Source: Haliclona indistincta | Lineage: Eukaryota > Porifera > Demospongiae > Haplosclerida > Chalinidae | DNA length: 64,000 nt | Assembly: GCA_964017065.1 (NCBI GenBank) | Contig: OZ024791.1 | Coordinates: 2,179,410-2,243,409, forward strand | Reading direction: 5' to 3' | In this document: piece after piece, positions 19,706-29,629 of the stretch | How the letters are laid out: each line of letters starts with the position of its first letter | How positions within the stretch are numbered: position 1 is the first letter of the stretch | The notes under the pieces: model-generated | Told to the model about the DNA's origin: nothing | The model's input: only the letters and a program-made list of their open reading frames with translations | Database searches by the model: none | Translations under genes and position numbers: made by a program

Positions 19706-20638
19706 TGTAGGGATCTATGGTCTGTTAGCAAGTCAATCGTGTTACCATTGCATGCTTGTTCCTTGTTAGTTTACATTGTGGACCAGTGGTAGATTTCACA
19801 ACCCTACATCCTTTTGATTTCGATAGAAATCTTTTTAATTTTCTTGTTTGTTTCATTTTTTCTTTTTCAATATCATGCTTGTACAGAGCCGTCTTTGTTT
19901 CCTCCATTGGTTTAGTTTTCCTGTTGTTTATGGCTTTTCTTTATTATTAACAATTTTAAACTTGTAGCTAAAAATAGTTGTTATGCTGTACTTATCAGCT
20001 CGCCTACGCATGCATGCATACGAGCCCCGCCCACACTTGTTTGTACCTGTATGGCGGTTATAATTATCTGGCAAGCGCAGAATGGTGATCCTACCGTTCT
20101 TCGAAGACTCCAGACAAATATGTGTTCTCCGTGATCCATACGGCGTGGCGATACTCAAGCTTGTGCTTGGTCACGTACGCTAACCACTGCTTGGTCACGT
20201 GCGTATTGCGCAATCGCAATAATGGCGTCTAACACTTAGCTGACGATGGATCACGATCGAGAAATCACGGAATTTATATCGCCGTTTCGCTAAAAACAAA
20301 GTTCAAAAGGCACCTGCCAGGAGAATTTCACGACTTTTCGTGGGTGTTTTGGTCTCGTCACTGTTTGCGTAAAGGCGCTAGGCGAGTTGAAGAAAGAAGA
20401 AGAAAACGAAGATGACGTAAGTCGATTTTCACCGTTTCCAGGTTCGTCACTTTAGTAACAACTTCGAGCAATCTCCTTGCTACTGTAAGATGGGGCAACG
20501 CCAGAGAGCAGATCTAAGTGTCTTTGGACGTATAAAATTCATCACCAGGCGAAATATCAGCGTTTGAACGCTAATACATTGTATGTAGCCGCCATCTTGT
20601 TTTCTCGTTCAACCCTACATAGCTACCGTGCCTCCCTA
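19706..20638. mobile_element. X+FB copy 2, reversed, half fold-back
   Basis: The copy starts inside the right FB arm (TGTAGGGATCTATGGTC) and continues through the X part in reverse order to the terminal CTCCCT at 20638. The left FB arm is missing, and so is one arm of the terminal hairpin (CATAGCTACCGTGCC instead of the full stem). It is a decayed copy. Confidence 0.8.
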
Positions 20639-20938
20639 AAACTCAACTCAAAAGTGGCAAGCACAACCAATCTATACCCATGCAATGCAAAATGCAGTCA
20701 GAAAATACATTCATCCTTCTCCAGCAGCCCCTCAACCAGTATGCTTGCTGTGGACAAGCAGGTTGTGGCTAAGAATGGTACAGTATTTTCAATATTGTTG
20801 TGTAGTGCAGTGTTGTATCTTCTGCAGTGGATACTATGTACAACAGTATGTCTGTTTGTAAACCCACTTCATGCATCATGTAGGAACAATCCTTTCAGAT
20901 CAGTTTCTATGCATGCATGATTTATCAGTGTGTAGTGC
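20639..20938 (+). other. 5' flank of a fibrinogen-like gene (duplicated block)
   Basis: This block (CAATGCAAAATGCAGTCAG, TCTTCTGCAGTGGATAC, TGCATCATGTAGGAACAATC) recurs in inverse orientation upstream of the genes at 48841, 54956 and 57739 and near 45270-45470. It may hold the promoter and an upstream exon, but no reading frame is conserved. Confidence 0.6.
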
Positions 20939-21772
20939 ATGTTAGAGTCACTACAACAAGTTGAACAACGTGTTCCGAACACACACTTTGGAAAATATTC
21001 CTCATGTAAATCCATCTACGAAGCTGACCCATCATCTTTGTCAGGATACTACAGTATTGTTAATTGCTCATTGGTCTACTGTGACATGGAGGGGACCAAC
21101 TGTGGAGGAGAGGGAGGCTGGACAAGAGTGACTTACATTAACATGACACAAGATGGAGCCACTTGTCCAGTGGGACTGAACCAGAGGAGCTTTAACAACA
21201 AGTCCTACTGTGGTAATACTGGTCCACCAGGATGTATTGGAACAATGTTTCCCACACTAGTTGAGTACTCTCGTGTGTGTGGTCGGGTTCGTGGATACCA
21301 GTATGAAAGACCACGTGCATTTTACTCCTACCAAGTGAACACTAGTCTCACTATTGATGATAACTATGTTGATGGAGTTTCCATCACATATGGGAGTGCT
21401 CCACGAAAACATCTCTGGACATATGCTGCTGCACCACGTGATCATAAAAATACATACAATAACCATTATTCTGATTGTCCATGCAAACAAAACAATACTT
21501 TCATAGCACCTCCACCATTCATTGGTACCGATTACTACTGTGAATCAGGAACAACTGATTGCTGTGACTATATTATCCATTTGAATGACCCTCTCTGGGA
21601 TGGGCAGCAGTGTGGTGGTGATTCTCTCTGCTGTACTCACCCCAACATGCCGTGGTTCATCAAGACACTCAATGAGACCACCACTGAGAATATTGAGCTG
21701 AGAGTGTGCGATGGAGGCTATTATCATAACGCAGATATTCCACTGGACCTCATTGAAATTTTGGTCCAATAG
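20939..21772 (+). pseudogene. Fibrinogen-like secreted protein gene, 5' deleted (copy 1)
   Basis: The 277-codon frame starts MLESLQQVEQ, which is residue 47 or so of the full-length paralogues. A deletion fuses the upstream flank directly to this point and removes the signal peptide and the EFTPTVYPAKISSQCGQ segment. The rest is intact: CKSIYEADPSSLSGYY, VYCDMEGTNCGGEGGWTRV, EYSRVCGRVRGYQY, DGVSITYGSAPRKH, DCPCKQNN, FIGTDYYCESG, DPLWDGQQC, LCCTHPNMPWF and the end DLIEILVQ. Without a signal peptide it should not enter the secretory route, so I call it a probable pseudogene unless an unseen upstream exon supplies one. The loop after the last Cys is DGGYYHNADIP. Confidence 0.75.
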
Positions 21773-22747
21773 TTATCGATACACATTCATGCTGAGTGCT
21801 ATTTTACATCAAGAGTGACTAAGTTAGTTAAGAAAGATTAATTAAAACTGAAATGTTTCGTATTTTTTCGTATGAATCGTATTTTTTTCTGATAATAATA
21901 ATTATTAATATTTAATTCTTCACAATTCATGAAAATTTTAATCAGCATTCTGCTATATCACTATCATAAAGTAATTGGATGTACAATACACTGATCCACA
22001 ATCACTTTGTTAAGAATCAATGGAATCGTGGAGCCCACAAGGTGTCATAAGACACATCGAATGGTGATACAGTGGAACCTGGACACCATTGGGACTTCAA
22101 ATTTTGTCTAGATTAAAGGGGTGTCCTCTTTTTAGGGATTAAAATATACACTCGTCATCAATTGGCCCCACATTTGGTGTCCTTTAAAACGGGGTAACTG
22201 CAATTCAGAGGTCCGGATTAGCGGGGTTTTACTGTAGCAGTTAGCATGCTAGCACCGCATGTGTGTTTAGTCTACTAGTCAGTCATCTTTTCATTGATAT
22301 TCCACAGGTACATGATGTATGTATTTTTGAAAGTTCCTGGTCTATTGTCCATGTCAAATTTTGTGTTATCTTGAGAAAAGCTGTCAAAATATTAAATTTT
22401 AGTCAGGTATCATAAATTATTGTCTAGTTGTCATCTGCTGGTGTAATGAAATGAGAGTCAGTTTTGAAGTGCACAATACATGGTAACGATAATATAAATC
22501 AAATTTGCAAAACCAACATAGATGAATCAAGAATCATCAATAAAATCCGGAAAAAACTGCCCATTTAAAAGATGGTAAGTCTGGTCAATTTTTTGGGGCA
22601 CTTCACTTCTTAAATTTTCAATCACATACCTGTAATCAAATGGCAGCCTCTCAGCTAAATGCAGCACAATCTTTTTCAATTCTTTTAAACAGCAAGCAGA
22701 ATGGTCAAACATGTTATATAAAAACTTTCTCTATACACATTCTCTAC
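21773..22747. other. 3' flank of fibrinogen-like copy 1, duplicated non-coding block
   Basis: AT-rich sequence homologous to 27688-27969 plus 28516-29150, and inversely to about 59930-60430. The block around 22250-22300 (TTAGCATGCTAGCACCGCATG) is the MITE-free counterpart of the 27979 insertion site. No gene is seen. Confidence 0.6.
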
Positions 22748-23953
22748 AAGAAAATTAAAAGGATTTCTATCGAAATCAGAAGGATGTAGGGTTGTGAAAT
22801 CTACCACTGGTCAACAATGTAAACTAACAAGGAACAAGCATGGAATGGTAACACGATTGACTTGCTAACAGACCATAGATCCCTACATCAGTGGCTGCTG
22901 TAGTTGACTATAGCTAGTTCAACTTGTTGCTGTTGACTGACACCTGACGTGCATTCTGCTTGTGACAGCTTATGTACAGCCACTGATGTAGGGATCTATG
23001 GTCTGTTAGCAAGTCAATCGTGTTACCATTCCATGCTTGTTCCTTGTTAGTTTACATTGTTGACCAGTGGTAGATTTCACAACCCTACATCCTTCTGATT
23101 TCGATAGAAATCCTTTTAATTTTCTTGTTTGTGTCCTTTTTTCTTTTTCAGTGAAGTGCAGTTCAATATCATGCAATTACTGTGCCATCTTTGTTTCCAC
23201 CATTGGTTTGGTTTTCCTGTTGTTGATGGCTTTCTTTATTATTAACAATTTTAAACTTGTAGCTAAATAATTCTTATGCTGTAGATATCAGCTCGCCTAC
23301 GCATGCATGAATACAGTGCATACGAGCCCCACCCACACTTGTTTACAGCGGTTATAATTGTCTGGCAAGGCAGAATGGTGATTCTGCGCTTGCTAGCTTA
23401 CCGTTCTTCGAAGACACCAGACAAATATGTGTTCTCCGTGATCTATACGGCTTGGCGATACTCAAGCTTGTGCTTGGTCACGTGCGCTTACCACAGCTTG
23501 GTCACGTGCGTATTGCGCAATCACATTAATGGCGTCTAACACTTAGCTGACAATGGATCACGATCGAGAAATCGCGGAATTTATATCGCCGTTTCGCTAA
23601 AAACTAAGTTCAAAAGGCACATGCCAGGAGAATTTCACGACTGTTCGTGGGTGTTTTGGTCCCGGCACTGCTCACGTAAAGGTGCTAGGCGAGTGGAAGA
23701 AAGAATAAGAAGAAAACGAAGATGACGAAACTCGATTTTCACCGTTTCCAGGTTCGTCACTTTAGTAACAATCTTGAGCTATCTCCTTGCTACTGTAAGA
23801 TGGGGCAACGCCAGATAGCAGATTTAAGTGTCTTTGGACCTATAAAATTCATCACCAGGCGAAATATCAGCGTTTCAACGCTAATACATGTATGTAGCCG
23901 CCATCTTGTTTTCTCGTTCAACCCTACATAGGGAGACACTACCGTGTCTCCCT
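22748..23953. mobile_element. X+FB composite repeat, copy 3, complete
   Basis: The fold-back comes first (22748-23120), then X in reverse, ending in the terminal hairpin AGGGAGACAC/GTGTCTCCCT. This is the best uninterrupted copy, 1206 bp. Its hairpin differs from the others at one base in each arm and still pairs, which indicates compensatory change. Confidence 0.85.
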
Positions 23954-23965
23954 AATATCTATTGT

Positions 23966-24456
23966 AGAACACTTTGTGCATTTAGTAGGTACAATTTTGA
24001 CCCTAGTCTCACTATTGATGATACCTATTTCAATGGATTGTCCATCATGTATGGGAGTGCTCCATGCAAACACATCTGGACATATGCTAGTACTGGACTA
24101 TTAACCTTGGACTATAATGTACTTAGCACCAGTGCACTTGTCTTTAAAAAGTATGATTGCCCATGCACGAAAAACTCTATAGCTATAGCTCCTTCATTCA
24201 TTCATAATGATTACTACTGTGAGTCTAGAATGAGTAACTGCGGCAGTTACGATGCTGTTTTGAACAACCCTCTCTGGGATGAACAGCCATGCAATAATCT
24301 GGAGGGCACATGCTGTACTCATCCCACATGCCGTGGTTCATCAAGACACTCAATGAGACCACCACTGAGAATATTGAGCTGAGGCTGTGCAATGAAGGTG
24401 CTTTTTGTTCTGAGTCAGATACTCCACTGGATCTTATCGAAATTTTGGTTCAGTAA
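23966..24456 (+). pseudogene. Fibrinogen-like gene remnant (copy 2)
   Basis: Only the C-terminal half remains next to the X+FB insertion: LTIDDTYFNGLSIMYGSAP, DCPCTKN, FIHNDYYCES, NPLWDEQPC, then TCCTHP. A one-base deletion near 24332 throws MPWFIKTLNETTTENIELRLC into another frame, which then reads to the normal end DLIEILVQ and TAA. It is the most diverged member (FNGLSIMYGS, TKNSIAIAP), so it is an older copy. The variable loop is NEGAFCSESDTP, the longest seen. Confidence 0.85.
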
Positions 24457-24574
24457 ATGTTTACTATTGGTGCAGATCCATATCGACTGCTACAATGTGA
24501 ATATGTATTTGTATATAATTATGTCCTATACAAGAAGAATGTGTTTATTTTAGGAAGCTCACTCTTTACTATAC

Positions 24575-24875
24575 CAGGAGCGCATATAAACAAGGGAGCA
24601 TGTAACTCTGAACACTACCCCATATAACGGCGAAATCCTAATATGGCGGACTTGCTATTTTTAGTTACTTCCATATAAAGTATAAATGTGACGTTTGCAG
24701 ATGTAATAACTAGTACACGCCCGTTATTAATAATATACCGGATGGAGGCGCGGTTGAAATTATAGACCTTATAGATTATAGTTCTTATATGGAAACTACT
24801 ATTTTTAGAACAGTAGCCATGTTAGGATTTCGCCGTTTACAGAGTTACATGCTCCCTTGTTTATATGCGCTCCTG
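24575..24875. mobile_element. MITE with CAGGAGCGCATATAAAC termini and 7-bp duplication ACTATAC
   Basis: The terminal repeats match inversely for roughly 100 bp in blocks (CAAGGGAGCATGTAACTCTG, CGGCGAAATCCTAA, TTCCATATAA). ACTATAC flanks both ends (24568-24574 and 24876-24882). It is related to the MITE at 4437-4885 by its ends and duplication length. Confidence 0.8.
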
Positions 24876-26192
24876 ACTATACCCAATTGAATAACAAGAT
24901 GTAATGAGCGCAAGTACAACACAAACACTCTACTCAAGCATCCTACAATACATGACGAGGCTGTCAAAAATTACTGAGTTAGGCACTTACATTCACCAGT
25001 GACAGAATATAATTTTGTATTATTGTAATCAGAAATTGTAATCCTCTTTCCACATTTAGGTTTCAATCTCTCTTCGATTCTCTCCCTCGACCCCCTCTCT
25101 CTCTCTCTCTATTTTTCGAAGTCAATCTAAATGTACTAGAGAGATGATCGTCATAACTTGATACTAGACTTGCTGTCATTCTGTCTATAGACATTTAGCT
25201 AGTAAGACACTATAAAATGAATGTTGTCCGTGTAAAATTTGTGTTATCATCTCTAGAAAAGTTGTCAAAATTTTTGGTATCATAAATCATTGTTTGAGTG
25301 TCATCCGCTGGCGTCATGAAATGAGTGTCAGTTTTTAGTTTTGAAGTGCACAATTGCATGGTCACAACAACTTTGCAACCAATAGATTACCTGGTCAAGA
25401 ATTTACATTCAACTGCCTCTAGCTGCCCTCAACCAGTGTGCTTGCCAAAGACAAGCAGAAGATGGTATGTTTAGTCACATTTGTTGTAAGCAATAGCACT
25501 GCAGTGTATTCTATAGACTTCCAGAGGCCTGATCATGAGTAGCTAGGAGAAGACATATTTAGCAGCATAGCTTTAGTTGACGCTATTTACAAATATTTCT
25601 AGCAACAGAGACAGTGATGGAGACAAGGGAACGCCAAAGGTTTGTTAATAGCTTTGAACACAGGAAAGGTAGCTTGCATTTAGACAGAAATCAAGGAGAG
25701 TACAAATCCCATCAACAGATATATTTGATCGTCTATAGTTGATCTAATGAGCTATCACTAAGATGTTTTCCACAAGCCAGGTGTGGTTAACTCCATTCTT
25801 TGTGCTTCCTGTGATCTGCATTACATAGTCACACACTACATGATCGTACGAGAGAACACATGTCAGCGGTATGAGGTCACGTGCAGCCTCCATGCACTTC
25901 TGCATTAGCTGAGCATCCACTCCTGTTTAACTGGTGACTGCTACCGAGACAGATTGGGACAAGCTCTGCTACCTTAAAACAGACCATAAATACAGATTGT
26001 CACCTCTCTACAATTGTTCAGTATCTCAGTTTGTAAACCCACTTGTTTGTTTATGCATGAGGTGTCCGGCAGCTGAATGTATAATACATGTAGACAATCC
26101 TATCAGGTACTTGTTTTTCAAAACAGTTTTCATGAGTTTGTACAAAATCAGAAACATACCATCAGTGTACATGATATATTGTGCTGAAGAGA
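24876..26192 (+). other. Duplicated flank: V-ATPase C last-exon remnant and fibrinogen-gene 5' flank
   Basis: 25112-25147 reads FFEVNLNVLER and a stop, the end of the V-ATPase C last exon, after a short (CT)n tract. The following 3' flank (ATCGTCATAACTTGATACTAG) matches the one behind the other ATPase copies. From 25380 onward the sequence matches inversely 59400-59840 and 56411-56860, the 5' flank of fibrinogen-like genes. No complete gene. Confidence 0.65.
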
Positions 26193-26420
26193 ATGCTGTT
26201 CAAGTGTGTCTTGTTGGTGTTCTGCTACCATCAGCTGCTAGGTGGTGCAGAGAGTGAGTTCACTCCAACTGTCTATCCTGCTAAGATATCCTCACAGTGT
26301 GGTCAGCCTCTCAATGATGATGAGCAGCTCACAGATATTGAGGAATCAAGGAAGTGTTCATCTTGTCAGTTTACTGAGGTGTGTGTCTGGAAGAGACAAC
26401 AACAAACAAGACATTCATAA
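26193..26420 (+). pseudogene. Isolated 5' piece of a fibrinogen-like gene (copy 3a)
   Basis: It reads MLFKCVLLVFCYHQLLGG, a signal peptide, then the EFTPTVYPAKISSQCGQ segment to NDDEQL. It then breaks away into unrelated sequence (TDIEESRKCSSC) and stops after 75 codons. The Ala-Val-Ser before the predicted cleavage is Ala-Glu-Ser here. The same broken piece lies upstream of the copy at 43235-44196 in inverse orientation (44587-44728), so both arms inherited it from one event. It could at most encode a short secreted peptide. Confidence 0.8.
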
Positions 26421-26588
26421 CTTTCTTCGTTCTAATTTTATTTTTGTTAAGGTCTCTTTATTTTCAAGCTCTTAACATGTAAACATTATGACACAATTCG
26501 AATCATTATACTGTAATGTACAGTACTACATACTGCTGTTTACATAATCTGCTAGAGATCCTTGTTTACCAGTAGAGCATAGACATGA

Positions 26589-26653
26589 TTGTTCAGTCAG
26601 TCAGGTGTGTTGACATATGTAGGAGTCTTGTGTCAACACACCTGACTGAACAA
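26589..26653. promoter_or_regulatory. Perfect hairpin and CCAAT box upstream of a fibrinogen-like gene
   Basis: The arms GTGTGTTGACA and TGTCAACACAC plus CAGTCAGG/CCTGACTG form a stem of more than 20 bp. CCAAT follows at 26654-26658, 64 bp before the ATG at 26722. The same hairpin plus CCAAT lies before the copies starting at 44196 and 57739. A promoter role is inference. Confidence 0.5.
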
Positions 26654-26721
26654 CCAATCAGGTTTATGTAAAAGTTAGGTTTTTGCAAACTTTTATTCTA
26701 TACAACAAAACTAAAGAAGCT

Positions 26722-27687
26722 ATGTCACTGATCAAGTGTGTCTTGTTGGTGTTCTGCTATCATCAGCTGCTAGGTGGTGCAGTGAGTGAGTTCACTCCAA
26801 CTGTCTATCCTGCTAAGATATCCTCACAGTGTGGTCAGCCTCTCAATGATGATGAGCAGCTGTTAGAGTCACTACAACAAGTTGAACAAGAACTCCCTAA
26901 TCAACTCTTTGCTAACTATTCCTCATGTAAATCCATCTACAATGCTGATCCATCATCTTCCTCAGGCTACTACATTATCACTATTGCTAATGGCTCAGTT
27001 GTACAGGTCTACTGTGACGTGGAGGGGACCAACTGTGGAGGAGAGGGAGGCTGGACAAGAGTGACTTACATTAACATGGCACAAGCTGGAGCCACTTGTC
27101 CAGTGGGACTGAACCAGAGGAGCTTTAACAACAAGTCCTACTGTGGTAATACTGATCCATCAGGATGTAATGGAACAATGTTTCCCACACTAGTTGAGTA
27201 CTCTCGTGTGTGTGGTCGGGTTCGTGGATACCAGTATGGGCTACCAGTTGCATTTTATTCCTACAATTTGAACACTAATCTCACTATTGATGATAACTAT
27301 GTTGATGGAGTGTCCATCACATATGGGAGTGATCCACGCGAACATCTCTGGACATATGCTGCTGCACTACTTGATCTTAACAATACATACTATAACAATT
27401 ATGATTGTCCGTGCAAGCAAAACAACATATCTCCTCCATTCATTGGTACCGATTACTACTGTGAATCAGGAACAACTAGTTGCTGTGCCTCTATTATCTA
27501 TTTGAATGACCCTCTCTGGGATGGGCAGCAGTGTGGTGCTGAGTCTCTCTGCTGTACTCACCCCAACATGCCATGGTTCATCAAGACACTCAATGAGACC
27601 ACCACTGAGAATATTGAACTGAGGCTGTGCAAACGTTTTAGTAACGCAGATACTCCACTGGACCTCATTGAAATTTTGGTCCAATAG
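26722..27687 (+). CDS. Secreted fibrinogen-like protein (copy 3), intact
   Basis: 321 residues from ATG to TAG with no break. I chose the ATG giving MSLIKCVLLVFCYHQLLGG, a signal peptide probably cut before EFTPT; longer frames would begin at non-ATG codons. A short heptad-like stretch (LLESLQQVEQ) precedes the fibrinogen-type start, CKSIYNADPSSSSGYY, then VYCDVEGTNCGGEGGWTRV. The C-terminal half is not a classical fibrinogen fold but the Cys-rich type seen in sponge and cnidarian proteins (EYSRVCGRVRGYQY, DGVSITYGSDP, CPCKQNN, DPLWDGQQC, CCTHPNMPWF). Several NxS/T sites suggest glycosylation. The role is probably extracellular binding, perhaps carbohydrate recognition; this is inferred from the family. 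The variable loop after the last Cys is KRFSNADTP. Confidence 0.85.
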   Translation: MSLIKCVLLVFCYHQLLGGAVSEFTPTVYPAKISSQCGQPLNDDEQLLESLQQVEQELPNQLFANYSSCKSIYNADPSSSSGYYIITIANGSVVQVYCDVEGTNCGGEGGWTRVTYINMAQAGATCPVGLNQRSFNNKSYCGNTDPSGCNGTMFPTLVEYSRVCGRVRGYQYGLPVAFYSYNLNTNLTIDDNYVDGVSITYGSDPREHLWTYAAALLDLNNTYYNNYDCPCKQNNISPPFIGTDYYCESGTTSCCASIIYLNDPLWDGQQCGAESLCCTHPNMPWFIKTLNETTTENIELRLCKRFSNADTPLDLIEILVQ

Positions 27688-27969
27688 TTATCGATACACT
27701 GAGTGGTATTTTACATCAGTTAGTAGTGAAAGAATAGTTAAAATTGAAATGTTTGTAAGAATCGTATTTTTTCTGATAATAATTATTAATATTAATTTTA
27801 ACTCTTACTATTCATGAAATTTTTAATCAGCATTCTGCTATATCACTATCATAAAGTAATTGGATGTACAATACACTGATCCACGATCACTTTGTTAAGA
27901 ATCAATGGAATCGTGGAGCTCACAAGCTGTCATAAGACACAACGAATGGTGATAGTAGTTAGCTTGCCA
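27688..27969 (+). other. 3' flank of copy 3
   Basis: Homologous to the flank after 21772. AT-rich, no gene. Confidence 0.6.
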
Positions 27970-27978
27970 GCTCCACAT

Positions 27979-28515
27979 TAGTCTCGCGGGCCAGACGTTC
28001 TGGGGGAACGTCTGGTCACTAAGGCCAGGTTTCTGTGAGCGACGCCAACATTCCGGCGCGCCCTCATAAGCAATCAATTGCGTGGGTTTTCACGTGACTA
28101 CGGGGTGCGATTGCGCATGAAGCTGTTTACAGAGCTTTTTAGCTGCCAAAACTGGCGTGTTCGTCGTGAAAAGTCTTACAAGCGACGGCTAATACCTGCT
28201 ACTCGTTGTTCTCGATGCTGTTGACGGTATATTGTACATGATTCATGTTCACGCAATGGTTCTCTTGTTGTCTCATGACTGCTCCACCGATCATGAACAT
28301 CGCGATTGTAGCCAACCAGGTTGGTATTGCTCTAGGAAGAGTTTTAGCATGCTAAAAGCCTGTTAACATGCTACACGCTTGCTAACTAGACTGGTGACGT
28401 CTACTAAAACACGTGATTTCAAGCGTGACGTGTCGTTTGTTTACATTCCATTGTGTCACGAAAACCTGGCCTTAGTGACCAGACGTTCCCTCAGAACGTC
28501 TGGCCCGCGAGACTA
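27979..28515. mobile_element. MITE with TAGTCTCGCGGG termini and 9-bp duplication
   Basis: Exact inverted ends TAGTCTCGCGGG/CCCGCGAGACTA; the arms run about 55 bp (GCCAGACGTTCTG, CACTAAGGCCAGG). GCTCCACAT lies on both sides (27970-27978 and 28516-28524). The paralogous block at 60325-60350 (inverse) lacks it. A 9-bp duplication suggests a Mutator-like source. The interior has no coding signal. Confidence 0.85.
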
Positions 28516-29629
28516 GCTCCACATGTGTGCTAGCTGTAGTCTACTAGTCAGTCACCTTCTCATTGATATTCCACAGGTATGTATGTATGTATTTTCAACT
28601 TTCAACATTCTTGGGTTAAGCACACAAGATTGTATCAATCTAAAAAGATGATTGTCATAACTTGATATTCTGCTATTAGGACCTAATTACAAAATTAATA
28701 TTAATAATGAGTGAGTGTCATTATTGAGTGTACTGTGTAAATTTGTATCGTTCATTTCAAATTTTGTGTTATCATTTTGAGAATAGCTGTCAAAATATTT
28801 GGTATCTAGTATTTAAGAAAAAAATTTAGTCAGGTATTTTAAATTATTGTCTAGTTGTTCATCTGCTGGTGTAATGAAATGAGAGTCAGTTTTGAAGTGC
28901 ACAATACATGGTAACGATAATATAAAACAAATTTGCAAAACCAATTGATGATGAATTATCAATAAAATCCGAAAAGACCTGCCCATTTAAAAAATAAAAG
29001 ATGGTAAGTCTGGTCATATTATTTGGGGCACTTCACTTTTTCAATCGCATGCCTGTAATCAAATGGCAGCTTCTCAGCTAAATGTAGCACTATCACTTTT
29101 AAATTTGTTATACAGCAAGCAGAATGTTATATAGAAACTTTTATTGACTTTCAACAATATGTTATTATGATAGAGTATCAGCTTTTTGATTATAGATGTG
29201 CGCTCAAATATTTCATGAGGCAAGTGCCTCCTTTTCTCACATCATTATGCAAGATTTAGCAATAGTTGCCGTTTGTTTTAATCCAAACGTTTCGACCAAC
29301 AGAGACAGTGATGGAGACAAGGGAACCCATTGCAGTGCTAAAGGATTTAGACAGAAATCAAGTAGAGTACAAATCACATCAACAAAATGAAAGAACACAT
29401 GTCAGCAATAAGTTCACACACTGCTATCTTGCAACAGACCATAAACACAGATTGTCACCTCTCTACATTGTTTCAGTAACTCAGTTTGTAAACCCATGCA
29501 CTTGTATGTTTATGCATAAGGTGTCCGGCACCAGAATATATAATACATGTAGACAATCCTATCAGGTACTTGTTTTTCAAAACATGTTTCAAATACTATC
29601 AGTATACATGATACATCATCTCAAAGAGA
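28516..29629 (+). other. Duplicated 5' flank of fibrinogen-like copy 4
   Basis: The first part repeats the block at 22250-22720, including a decayed V-ATPase C last exon (TTGGGTTAAGCACACA near 28609). From 29190 on it repeats the flank seen inversely at 56411-56860. It probably contains the promoter of the gene at 29630. Confidence 0.6.

Noticed and set aside
22527..22712. Short minus-strand frame (MFDHSACCLKEL)
   Set aside because: The homologous block near 29000 has indels that break it, so it is not a conserved gene.
25097..25147. Independent small gene ending FFEVNLNVLER
   Set aside because: It is the tail of a V-ATPase C last exon in a duplicated flank.
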